Positions 15,872 through 23,377 of a DNA stretch of 64,000 bases are shown here, piece after piece. Each line of letters opens with the position of its first letter. The first letter of the stretch is position 1. The notes under the pieces were generated by a model. That model saw only the letters and a program-made list of their open reading frames with translations. It searched no databases and was not told the DNA's origin. The DNA is from Actinokineospora baliensis (GTDB lineage Bacteria; Actinomycetota; Actinomycetes; Mycobacteriales; Pseudonocardiaceae), in the NCBI RefSeq assembly GCF_016907695.1, contig NZ_JAFBCK010000001.1, positions 6,250,001 through 6,314,000 on the forward strand, read 5' to 3'. The position numbers and the translations under genes are program-made.

Positions 15872-16993
15872 TTGTCCGGCCGCAGGAGTGCGTCCGGGAG
15901 GGGTGCCACGCTGGACGAGGTCGACTACTACGAGCTGCTCGGGGTCCGCAGGGACGCCTCGGCCGGGGAGGTCAAGTCCGCGTACCGCGCCCTGGCCAAG
16001 GTCATGCACCCCGACACAGGCGGCACCGCCGGGACGTTCCGGCTGCTGAAGTCGGCGTACGAGACGCTCTCGGACTCGCGCCGCCGCGCCGAGTACGACC
16101 GGGGCACCGCCACCCAGGCGGCCCCTCCCCCGCCCGCACCCCGGACCAAGCGGCGGATGTACCGGGACGAACCCGCCTTCGTGCCTGCCGCGGTGGACGT
16201 GCCGCCGTCGACGCTGCCGTGGTGGCACCTGACCAAGCACCAGCCGCGCATCGGGTACGTCCGCACGCCGGGGCACGCCCCCGCGGTCGGGACGGCGTTG
16301 GCGGGGGCCCTGCTGGCCGTCCCGCTGCTGCTGCCGGGTTCGTTGCCGCCGTTCCTGCTCGTCTGCTGGCTGGCCCTGGTGGCGGCCGCCATCGCCGTGG
16401 CGGTGCGGTTGGCCCGCCTGTACCTGGCGGCGCTGCGGGCCCAGCGAGCCGCTCAAGCCGAGTTCGGTGAGCGCACCGTGTTCGGCGTCGCGGACGCTGA
16501 GCCGGTCGGTGAGCGGTTGACCGCGGACCTGCTGGTGAACTACCTGGCCCGCTTGCCGGGCGCCCGGGTGTTCCACGGGTTGTCGCGGCCGGGTTCGGTG
16601 TTCGCCGACGTGGAGCACGCCGTGCTGTGCGGGCACCGGCTGGTGCTGATCGAGTCGAAGCTGTGGCTGCCCGGGCACTACGAGGTCGACGACGACGGGT
16701 CGTTGTGGCGCAACGGCCACCCGTTCCGCGGCGGGTCGAGCGACCTGTTCGAGGCGGTGGCCGCCTTCGCCGAGCACCTGCCCGGCGTGGACGTGCGCGG
16801 TGTCGTGCTGGTGTACCCGAGCCGGTCCGGCGAGATCACCACCGACGAGACCCCCGGTTTGGGCGTGTCGACGATGACCCCGACCGGGTTCGTGCGGGAG
16901 GTCGGTGGGTGGCTCGCCGACGACTGCGCCATTGTCGACCACCACGTGTTGCGCGCGGTGCGGGCCAGGGTGGTCCGCGAGCCAGCCGCCTAG
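15872..16993 (+). CDS. J-domain / two-helix membrane / NERD-like protein
   Basis: 373 aa from a TTG at 15872. The N-terminal J-domain (VDYYELLGVRRDAS, KVMHPDTGG with an intact HPD) runs to about residue 75. A Pro-rich linker follows, then two membrane helices (AVGTALAGALLAVPLLLPGSL and FLLVCWLALVAAAIAVAVRL, about residues 140-180). The C-terminal domain (GSVFADVEHAVLCGHRLVLIESKLW ... GVVLVYPSRSG) resembles NERD nuclease-related domains (D-V-E-H plus IESK). The TTG has no ribosome binding site. A CTG in frame at 15911 sits 7 nt after a strong GGGAGGGG and directly precedes the J-domain, so non-canonical CTG initiation (360 aa) is a real possibility. Its stop shares a CTAG with the convergent hydrolase. 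Confidence 0.8.
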   Translation: MSGRRSASGRGATLDEVDYYELLGVRRDASAGEVKSAYRALAKVMHPDTGGTAGTFRLLKSAYETLSDSRRRAEYDRGTATQAAPPPPAPRTKRRMYRDEPAFVPAAVDVPPSTLPWWHLTKHQPRIGYVRTPGHAPAVGTALAGALLAVPLLLPGSLPPFLLVCWLALVAAAIAVAVRLARLYLAALRAQRAAQAEFGERTVFGVADAEPVGERLTADLLVNYLARLPGARVFHGLSRPGSVFADVEHAVLCGHRLVLIESKLWLPGHYEVDDDGSLWRNGHPFRGGSSDLFEAVAAFAEHLPGVDVRGVVLVYPSRSGEITTDETPGLGVSTMTPTGFVREVGGWLADDCAIVDHHVLRAVRARVVREPAA

Positions 16994-17772
16994 AGCAGGT
17001 CCGCGAGGCTCGCGGCGAACGCGGTCGGCCGGGTCACCGGACCGACGTGATCACCGGGGACCTCGATGAAGGGTCGGTCGAGCGCCGTGGCGAGGGCTTG
17101 CGCGCAGTGGAACGGGAACGCGGCCTTCGACTTCTCGCCGCCGAGGACGACGACCCGGTCGGCGTTGGGGCGCAACGCTTCCAGGTCCAGCCGGTAGGCG
17201 TGCGCCGCAGGTGCGTCGCGGGTCTGGAAGAAGCGCTGGTTGGCGAAGTCCTGCTCGCTCGGGCGGCCGATCTCCACCCCCGGCTCGGTGTCGGAGTGGT
17301 CGATGGCCAGCGCGCGGGAGACCTCGCGCCAGTGCGGACCTGGCTTCTCCAGCAGTGCCTGCACCGCGCGCGCCCGGCGTTCCCCCTCCGGTGTGAGCAG
17401 GTGCGGCAGCGGCGGTTCGTGCACGACGAGCGCGCGCACCCGCTGCGGGTACCGGGTGGCCAGGTCGAGGGCGATGATCGCACCGAGGCTGCTGCCGAAC
17501 ACCGCCGCGGGCTGCTCGCCGAGGGCGTCGAGGACGCGGGCGGCGTCATCGGCGTGGGTGGCGATCCCGGGGTGCTCCTCGGCGTCGACCAGCGCGCTGC
17601 GGGAAAGTCCACGCCTGTCGAAGGAGACCGTCGTGTACCGATCGGACAGTTGAGAAGCCAAGCGGGACAGGGTATCCGCGTCACCTCCGCCGCCGGGCAG
17701 GAGCATCAGCAGCGGGCCGCTGCCGGAGACCTGGTAGTGCACGGTGGCGCCGGGTGCTGCTATGGCGGGCAT
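16990..17772 (-). CDS. Alpha/beta-fold hydrolase
   Basis: 260 aa. LLMLLPGGGGDADT (oxyanion-hole HG-like turn as PGGGG), TVSFDRRGLSRS, the nucleophile elbow VFGSSLGAIIAL (G-S-S-L-G), and a C-terminal His in PGDHVGP are those of esterase/haloperoxidase-type hydrolases. The start ATG at 17772 is fixed by a textbook promoter directly upstream; the longer open frame would cross the divergent promoter and the MarR gene. It is divergently transcribed from a MarR-family gene, the usual layout for a regulator controlling a detoxifying hydrolase. Confidence 0.9.
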   Translation of the reverse strand: MPAIAAPGATVHYQVSGSGPLLMLLPGGGGDADTLSRLASQLSDRYTTVSFDRRGLSRSALVDAEEHPGIATHADDAARVLDALGEQPAAVFGSSLGAIIALDLATRYPQRVRALVVHEPPLPHLLTPEGERRARAVQALLEKPGPHWREVSRALAIDHSDTEPGVEIGRPSEQDFANQRFFQTRDAPAAHAYRLDLEALRPNADRVVVLGGEKSKAAFPFHCAQALATALDRPFIEVPGDHVGPVTRPTAFAASLADLL

Positions 17773-17778
17773 GGTCGA

Positions 17779-17819
17779 ACGATAAACCATCCGGCGAGAT
17801 GCATCAAGGCTGATACGAT
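17779..17819. promoter_or_regulatory. Overlapping divergent promoters with palindromic operator candidate
   Basis: Reverse strand: TTGATG (17807-17802), 17 nt, TATCGT (17784-17779), 6 nt, ATG at 17772; a near-consensus leaderless promoter. Forward strand: TACGAT (17814-17819), 7 nt, GTG at 17827. The palindrome GATGCATC (17798-17805) covers the reverse -35 and could be a MarR operator. Confidence 0.7.
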
Positions 17820-17826
17820 CCCAGGT

Positions 17827-18222
17827 GTGGACGGGGTGGAGCTGTTCCGCCTGGGGCGGGCACTGGCGCGGCTGGGCGAGCGGGCGATCCCGCCGTCGGG
17901 CTTCCACGACCTCCCGGTGCGGGTCCGATCCGTGCTGGTGGACGTGTTCGAACACCCCGACAGCTCCATCCAGGACATCACCGCCCGCACCGGCCTGCCG
18001 CAGAGCCACGTCTCGGCCTCGGTCGCCCGCCTGCGCGAGGTCGGGGTGCTGACCACCTCCCAAGACCCCACCGACCGCCGCCGCACGCTGGTGCGCCGAG
18101 CGAGGGGTGTGCCCACCCGCGTGCACGCCCCCGTCGACGCCGTCATCACCGAGCGGGTCGGGCCCGAACGGGCCCAAGAAGCCATGGCCGCCCTGGAAAC
18201 CCTCGCGCGGCTGTTCACCTAG
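17827..18222 (+). CDS. MarR-type winged-helix regulator
   Basis: 131 aa. RVRSVLVDVFEHPDSSIQDITARTGLPQSHVSASVARLREVGVL (shown here as parts SSIQDITARTGLPQ and SHVSASVARLREVG) is a winged HTH, followed by DPTDRRRTLVR, the wing with the DxRxR signature of MarR proteins. GTG start at 17827, leaderless. It probably represses the divergent hydrolase and its own operon, which continues with the ADP-ribosylglycohydrolase 9 nt downstream. Confidence 0.85.
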   Translation: MDGVELFRLGRALARLGERAIPPSGFHDLPVRVRSVLVDVFEHPDSSIQDITARTGLPQSHVSASVARLREVGVLTTSQDPTDRRRTLVRRARGVPTRVHAPVDAVITERVGPERAQEAMAALETLARLFT

Positions 18223-18231
18223 GAGAAGACC

Positions 18232-19056
18232 GTGCTGGTCGAGTTAGCCATCGGCGACGCCTACGGCGCCGGGTTCGAATACGCCCCCGCCCCCTTCGTC
18301 GCCGCCAACAACGACGTCACCACCTACCGCCAACACCCCCGCCACACCGACATCAAACCCGGCCAGTACACCGACGACACCCAGATGACCCTGGCCATAG
18401 CCGAACTCCTCGCCGACGGTGCACAGTGGACACCCCGAGAACTCGCCGACCGCTTCGTCGCCGTGTTCCACCGCGACCCCCGCGCAGGCTACGCGTCTGG
18501 CTTCCACGCCCTACTGTCCGAAGTACACACCGGCGCGGAACTGTTGTCCCGCCTACGCCCCACCTCCGACAAGAGCGGCGCCGCCATGCGAGCCGCCCCC
18601 ATCGGCCTCCTCCCCACAACCCCCGACGTCCTGCACCACGCCGAACTCCAAGCCAAGATCACCCACAACACCCCCGCGGGCATCGCCTCAGCCCAAGCCG
18701 CCGCCCTAGCCGTCCACTACTGCGACCGCGACCTAGGCCCACTAACGGAAGTGGGCACATGGATCAGCGACGTACTAGACGACGACTGGTCCACCCCCTG
18801 GTCCGGCAAAGTGGGCTCCCAAGGCCGAATGAGCGTCCAAGCCGCCCTCACCGCCATGTCCGCCGGTTCCCTGACCGCCATCCTCCACACCAGCATCTCC
18901 TACACCGGCGACGTGGACACCGTAGCCACCATCGCCCTGGCCGCCGCCTCCCGAGCCCTCCCCCCAGACCTCCCACCCTCCCTTGTGGACGGCCTGGAAA
19001 ACGGCCCCTACGGCCGTGATTACCTCACAGCCCTCGAATCCCGCCTACTCCCCTGA
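18232..19056 (+). CDS. ADP-ribosylglycohydrolase family protein
   Basis: 274 aa, GTG start with AGGAGA 6 nt upstream. DraG/ARH-family metal and substrate motifs are present: AIGDAYGAGFEY at the N-terminus, GQYTDDTQMTLAIAE (T-D-D-T metal ligands), AAMRAAPIGLL, and HTSISYTGDVDTVATIALA (GDVDT, second metal site). Such enzymes remove ADP-ribose from Arg, Ser or small molecules using two Mg2+. It follows the MarR gene by 9 nt and is probably under its control. Near the 3' end the codons become unusually C/A-rich, and composition stays skewed into the repeat array that follows. Confidence 0.9.
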   Translation: MLVELAIGDAYGAGFEYAPAPFVAANNDVTTYRQHPRHTDIKPGQYTDDTQMTLAIAELLADGAQWTPRELADRFVAVFHRDPRAGYASGFHALLSEVHTGAELLSRLRPTSDKSGAAMRAAPIGLLPTTPDVLHHAELQAKITHNTPAGIASAQAAALAVHYCDRDLGPLTEVGTWISDVLDDDWSTPWSGKVGSQGRMSVQAALTAMSAGSLTAILHTSISYTGDVDTVATIALAAASRALPPDLPPSLVDGLENGPYGRDYLTALESRLLP

Positions 19057-19596
19057 GCCAACCCAGCCCACCCAAACCCACCCCACCGAGCCAGCCCCGC
19101 CAGCCCAACCAGCCGACTCCGACGGCATTGCCGACCACTGGACACTCGGAACAGGCGGTGCCATCCCAGCCGCCCTACCCCGACGCCTCAAGCAACCACT
19201 GGACACTCGGAAGTCGCTGGTGCCAACCCAGCCCACCGAGCCAGCCCCGCCAGCCCAACCCACCGAGCCAACCCACCTGGCCGACCACCGCTCCCCGGAA
19301 GCCGGCGTGCCAAACCAACCCACCGAGTCAGCCCACCCAAACCCAACCCACCGAGCCAACCCCGCCAGCCCAGCCACTGGACACTCGGAGTCGCTGGTGC
19401 CAACTGCTCGATGGGGTGGACCTGTTTTGTGTGGGGGAGCGGCAGCCGTAGCGTCGCCTCGCTGCAGGGCCATGCTTTTCGGCCCCTGCTTTGCGGTCCT
19501 GCCACGGCTGTCGTAGGGGCCCCACGCAAAACAGGTCCACCACATCGAGCCTGCACTAAAATCGCGTCCGGGCCCGATGCCGCAGGCGAGGCGTCC
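19057..19596 (+). repeat. Composite repeat, copy 1
   Basis: About 540 bases without a gene. It contains a CCCACCGAGCCA-type minisatellite, three copies of the 16-mer CCACTGGACACTCGGA (19135-19150, 19196-19211, 19374-19389), a 145-bp inverted-repeat element (19406-19550), and a right border of about 27 bp ending at 19596. An 82-base block (19112-19193) is identical, in reverse complement, to 31164-31245. The whole array recurs inverted at 30937-31374. Open frames here are Pro-rich artefacts of the repeat. Confidence 0.9.
19406..19550 (+). repeat. 145-bp MITE-like/long-hairpin element, copy 1
   Basis: Terminal inverted repeats of 31 bp (19406-19436 and 19520-19550, two mismatches, inner part GGACCTGTTTTG). 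The interior holds a conserved 45-base core (19463-19507) with its own complementary arms (GCAGG/CCTGC). A second copy lies at 30985-31128 with the core inverted. No coding capacity and no obvious target-site duplication. Confidence 0.85.
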
Positions 19597-19606
19597 CAGA
19601 ACTCCC

Positions 19607-20806
19607 CTACCCCCGCGACTGGCACACCAGCCACTTCCCCGATTCCTCCACCATCGGATAAGTCCGCCGATCCGTCTCCGTCGTCACCGAGTCCGTCGCC
19701 AGGATCGTGAACGTCGGCGGATCCCCGTTCTCGTCCACCGACTCCAACGTGAACCGCGCATCGGGCCTCAAGAACAGCTCCGGCGCCCGCGCCCGGTCCT
19801 GCGCACAAGTCAACTGCCCCAACGCCGCCCTGTCGGCAATGTTGACCGCGTCCACGAACTCCCGCGCAGTGCTGGTGGGGTCGGACGAGGTGGGGTCGAA
19901 CAGCAGGTAGCCCGCGACGACAGCTGCGACCACCACGGCCACCCCGCCGCCGATGAGGAACAGTCGGGTGCGGTCCTGGCCCGCCACGGCGGTCTTCTTC
20001 GGGGCGGGGCGGGGGGTTGCGGTGGCGCGCGGCCGCGCAGGGGTGGGATCACCGGACCATGTGGCCTCCGGCGGCGGTACCCGACGTTCGTTGAACTCGC
20101 GGTTCTCGTGGCGCACCAACGTGGTCCACGCCTGACCGTCCCAGTAGCGCTTCTCCACCCGCCGCTCCGGGTCGGGTTGCCAGCCGGGGGCGAGGACCTT
20201 CTCCAGCTCGGCCGACAGCGGCGCGGGCAGGTCGGTGCGCGAGCGCAGCCGCACCAGCAGGCCCCACACCGCGGCGCGCTCGTGCTCGTCGCGCAGCCGT
20301 AATCGGAGTTGGCGCAGCAGTTCGCGCAACTCGGCCGGTTCCAGGGTCGGTTCGTCGAGCCGCTGGCGGATGGGGTCGAGGTAGGGCACGGCCGGGTCCG
20401 GCGGCAGCGGGTCGGGCAGCGGCGGTGCGGCGGGCAGGGCCAACAACGCGCCACGCAGCTTGGGCACCCGCTCGCTGATCTCCATGCCCGCCGGGGTGAA
20501 CACCGGGGCGGTCTCGGCGTCGGCGGGCAACGCGGTCGCCGCGGCGACGACGACCAGGACCGGGCGGCGCAGGGCGCGGGCGTAGCGCAGCGTGGCCAGG
20601 CACCCCGGGGACCGCACGGCGGCGGGCGAGGAGACCAGGACGAACACGTCGCAGCGCTGGACGCGCTGCAGCACACCCTCCCACCAGCGGGAGCCGACCG
20701 GTTCACCCCGGTCGAGGGAAACCTGGCGGCCCAGCTGGGCCAGGTCGGCGCGCAGACCAGCGGCGACGTCGCGATCGGACGGCGCGTGGCTGACGAACAC
20801 CTGCAT
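19607..20806 (-). CDS. Membrane TIR-domain protein, paralogue 1 (catalytic Glu missing)
   Basis: 399 aa. N-terminal TIR domain (MQVFVSHAPSDRDVAAGL, DVFVLVSSPAAVRSPGCLATLRYA), a DUF2510 motif around residues 204-228 (LAPGWQPDPERRVEKRYWDG), a Pro-rich linker, one membrane helix about 280-302 (LFLIGGGVAVVVAAVVAGYLLF), and an outer C-terminal domain with DAVN-type and FTLESVDE motifs like small NTF2/DUF4878 folds. In NADase TIRs the catalytic Glu follows the S-x-x-C segment; here that position is Thr72 (GCLATL), whereas the paralogue has Glu72 (ACLAEL). This copy may be regulatory or structural rather than enzymatic. Start at the ATG at 20806, 14 nt after the upstream paralogue. Confidence 0.88.
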   Translation of the reverse strand: MQVFVSHAPSDRDVAAGLRADLAQLGRQVSLDRGEPVGSRWWEGVLQRVQRCDVFVLVSSPAAVRSPGCLATLRYARALRRPVLVVVAAATALPADAETAPVFTPAGMEISERVPKLRGALLALPAAPPLPDPLPPDPAVPYLDPIRQRLDEPTLEPAELRELLRQLRLRLRDEHERAAVWGLLVRLRSRTDLPAPLSAELEKVLAPGWQPDPERRVEKRYWDGQAWTTLVRHENREFNERRVPPPEATWSGDPTPARPRATATPRPAPKKTAVAGQDRTRLFLIGGGVAVVVAAVVAGYLLFDPTSSDPTSTAREFVDAVNIADRAALGQLTCAQDRARAPELFLRPDARFTLESVDENGDPPTFTILATDSVTTETDRRTYPMVEESGKWLVCQSRG

Positions 20807-20820
20807 GTCACACTCCGCGG

Positions 20821-22083
20821 TCAGCGACCCGACAGCGCGCGGCTGATGTCGCACACCTTCCACGCGCCGTTCTCGTCGACGAGTGGAATCCGCAACCGCA
20901 CCGAGGTTGCTCCTACGGTGCGTGTCGCGAGGACGGTGAAACGGGGGTCGGACCCGCTTACATCGACACTTTCGAGGGTAACGTTAGCCGCGTCAAGGAA
21001 CGCTGTGTATAGGTGGGCGTTCTTCTCGCGATCCGAACCGCACACGAAGGACTGCATGGCGTTCTCGTCGCGGGTGTTGACCGCGTCGACGAACCCGCGC
21101 GCCATGCTGGTCGCGGCCTGCTCGTCGGGTCCGCCGCCGAGCAGCACGACGCCCGCGGTGATCCCGCCGCCGAGCGCCACCACGACGACCGCGAGCAGGA
21201 TCAGCAGCTTCTGCCTGGCGCTGCGCGGGCGGCGCAGCTTGTGCTTGATCCGCTTGGGCTCGCGCCGCGACGGGGCCTGTTCCGGCTCCTGGGTGACCAC
21301 CGGAACCGGCCCGGTCGAGGACGGCAGGTGCTGGTGCAGCCGCGGCGGGGTGTTGCGGTCGTTGAACTCCTTGCCGTTCTGCCAGACCAGCGTCGTCCAG
21401 CTCTGGCCGTCCCAGTAGCGGGCCTCGAAGTTCTCCCTCGGGTCCGGCTGCCACCCGGGCGCCAGGATCTCCTCGACGGTGTCGGCGACCGCGCGGCTGA
21501 GCTCGGGCCGGTCGCGCAGCCGCACCAGCAGGTCCCAGACCTCGGCGCGCTCGTCGGCCAGCGCCATCCGCTCGCGCAGCTGGCCGAGCAGCTCGATCTG
21601 GTCGTGCTCGTCGAGTTTCGGCGCATCGATGCGCGCCAGGTAGGCGTTGAGGTACGAGGTGGGGATCTCGGGCTCCTGGGGCAGTCGGGCCGGGAGCGCG
21701 CGGGCGGCTGGCATGGCGCTGAGCGCCTTGCGCAGCCGGATCACGCTCTCCTCGGTCCGGTTGACGTAGTCCACCGGCGCCTGCAGGCCGTCGGGGATCG
21801 CCCCTCGGTCAACGGGTCGCACGAGCACCGGCAGGATGGGCCTGCGCAGGGCCTTGGCGTAGTGCAGTTCGGCCAGGCACGCCTTCGACCGCAGCGAGTC
21901 GGGCGAGACCGCGAAGATGAACACGACGCACCCGCGCACGTGGCTCAGGACGTCGTCCCACCAGTCCTGGCCGCCGTGGCTCTCCCGGTCGAACCACACC
22001 CGGTTGCCGAACCGCTCGAAGTCGGCGCGCAGGGTGGTGATCGAGGCCTGGTCCCGGCGGGCGTAGCTGATGAATACGTGCAT
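20821..22083 (-). CDS. Membrane TIR-domain protein, paralogue 2 (catalytic Glu retained)
   Basis: 420 aa with the same plan as the neighbour: TIR (MHVFISYARRDQASITTLRADF, WWDDVLSHVRGCVVFIFAVS, SKACLAELHYAKALRRPI with Glu72), DUF2510 about 209-233 (LAPGWQPDPRENFEARYWDG), a basic linker (EPKRIKHKLRRPRSARQK), a membrane helix about 289-313, and an extracytoplasmic domain (ARGFVDAVNTRDENAMQSFV, ANVTLESVDVSG). TIR domains of this class commonly cleave NAD+ or bind nucleotides in bacterial immunity. The predicted topology is TIR inside, sensor-like domain outside. I chose the ATG at 22083 by alignment with the paralogue; a GTG at 22089 is also in frame. The two genes form an operon. Confidence 0.9.
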   Translation of the reverse strand: MHVFISYARRDQASITTLRADFERFGNRVWFDRESHGGQDWWDDVLSHVRGCVVFIFAVSPDSLRSKACLAELHYAKALRRPILPVLVRPVDRGAIPDGLQAPVDYVNRTEESVIRLRKALSAMPAARALPARLPQEPEIPTSYLNAYLARIDAPKLDEHDQIELLGQLRERMALADERAEVWDLLVRLRDRPELSRAVADTVEEILAPGWQPDPRENFEARYWDGQSWTTLVWQNGKEFNDRNTPPRLHQHLPSSTGPVPVVTQEPEQAPSRREPKRIKHKLRRPRSARQKLLILLAVVVVALGGGITAGVVLLGGGPDEQAATSMARGFVDAVNTRDENAMQSFVCGSDREKNAHLYTAFLDAANVTLESVDVSGSDPRFTVLATRTVGATSVRLRIPLVDENGAWKVCDISRALSGR

Positions 22084-22367
22084 CCTCACATCTCACGTTC
22101 ACAGGGAGTAATTCTTGGGTGCACGCACGTTATGTGGGCGATCGAGCCGACGACAGGGACCAATGGCCCTGGCGCGGGTCCCGCGGTCGCCTTGCGTGGC
22201 GGAAAGATCGCAGGCCGCAGGCGGTGAGCCCGGTTGGTCGGAGAGTCACTCGATGATCTTGCAAGCCGTCCGGTGTTGACCTGCCCGATCATCGCGATGT
22301 GATGGGGGTCAGTCACCCTGCGTGGTCGACTTGGCCGATCCACCCGGCCCGGGCAGGCTTGCGCACT

Positions 22368-22586
22368 GTGCCGGACGATCCCCTGACCGCCCTGCGGACG
22401 CAGTTCCGCGGCCCCCTGCCCGCCGCGGTGGAGGCCCTCCCCGCCGAGGCCGCCCTCGACCTCGCCGACGCCATGCGCACCGCGCGCCGGAGGCAGACCG
22501 CGCACCTGGCCGCGGCGACCGAGGACTCGTTGCGCCAACTCCCCCGCGTGCTGCGCCCGCTGGTCCGCCGGGTGATCGGCCTGTGA
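22368..22586 (+). CDS. Small conserved-type hypothetical protein
   Basis: 72 aa from a GTG at 22368 (PDDPLTALRTQFRGPLPAAVEALPAEAALDLADAM is its start, here PDDPLTALRTQF and AEAALDLADAM). It is amphipathic and helical, with a basic C-terminus (RVLRPLVRRVIGL). No recognised domain. Its stop overlaps the GTG of the next gene (GTGA), so the pair is translationally coupled. The start is uncertain: there is no ribosome binding site, but a CAGGCT box lies 8 nt upstream. Divergent from the TIR operon. Confidence 0.6.
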   Translation: MPDDPLTALRTQFRGPLPAAVEALPAEAALDLADAMRTARRRQTAHLAAATEDSLRQLPRVLRPLVRRVIGL

Positions 22587-23359
22587 GCCGCACCGAGATC
22601 GCCAAACTGGCCCGCCTCCTCGGCGAGCCGGTGTCGCGTTTCGACTACCTGGCGGGACTGTCCGCACCGGACGTCCTGGCCATCCGGACCCGGGCGACGG
22701 AAGTCCTCTTCGGAGCCAACCAGGCCCTCTTCGAACGCATCGCCCTGGCCAGCCGCCTGGTCCCCGCGGCCATCACCGCTGCCATCGCGCAACGCACCTT
22801 CGGCCCGCTGCTGAGCGCCCGCGTGGCAGGTGCCCTGGAACCCGCTCGCGCGGTCGACCTGGTGTCCCGCCTCCCGGTGGCCTTCCTGGCCGACGTGGCA
22901 GCCGAACTCGACCCCCGCCGGGTCGCCCCGGTGCTGGCGGTCCTGCCGGTGGACAAGGTCATCGAGGTGGGGACCGAGTTGGCCACCCGCGGCGACCACA
23001 TCACGCTGGGCCGCTTCGTCGGTGATCTACCGCCGTCGACCCTGCGCACCGTGGTCGCCGCCCTGGACGAGACGTCCCTGCTGCACACCGCCGTCTACAC
23101 CGACAACCCGGACCGCGTGCCAGACCTGTTCGCCCTGATCCCGGACAGCCGCCTGCCCGCGCTGGCCGAAGCCGTGGCGACCGCGGCGTTCATCGAAGAC
23201 TTGCTGCCGCTGCTCACCCACCTCGACGAGGCGGGCCTGTCGCGCCTGGCGGGCCCACTCAGCGACCTGAGCGCCGCTCGTCGGCGGCACGTGGCCGACA
23301 CCGCCAACACCCTCGGGGTGCTCGAAGCGCTGGGTCCGCTAGCCGCCGCCTTGGCCTGA
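22583..23359 (+). CDS. Alpha-helical repeat protein of unknown function
   Basis: 258 aa, GTG start overlapping the previous gene. It is built of repeating helical units such as ARAVDLVSRLPVAFLADVAA, PRRVAPVLAVLPVDKVIEV and LGRFVGDLPPSTLRTVVAAL, reminiscent of the MgtE N-terminal superhelix. No membrane segments and no catalytic motif. A scaffold or partner for the coupled 72-aa protein is possible. Function unknown. Confidence 0.75.
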   Translation: MSRTEIAKLARLLGEPVSRFDYLAGLSAPDVLAIRTRATEVLFGANQALFERIALASRLVPAAITAAIAQRTFGPLLSARVAGALEPARAVDLVSRLPVAFLADVAAELDPRRVAPVLAVLPVDKVIEVGTELATRGDHITLGRFVGDLPPSTLRTVVAALDETSLLHTAVYTDNPDRVPDLFALIPDSRLPALAEAVATAAFIEDLLPLLTHLDEAGLSRLAGPLSDLSAARRRHVADTANTLGVLEALGPLAAALA

Positions 23360-23377
23360 CGGAGGCGAGCGAGCCGG

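Noticed and set aside
18271..18290. GGTTCGAAT-like sequence resembling a tRNA T-loop
   Set aside because: It lies inside the ADP-ribosylglycohydrolase gene (GFEYAPA codons) and has no acceptor or anticodon arms.
19128..19451. Pro-rich open frames in the repeat array
   Set aside because: They arise from the CCCACCGAGCCA minisatellite; frames are interrupted differently in the inverted copy and have no starts with ribosome binding sites.
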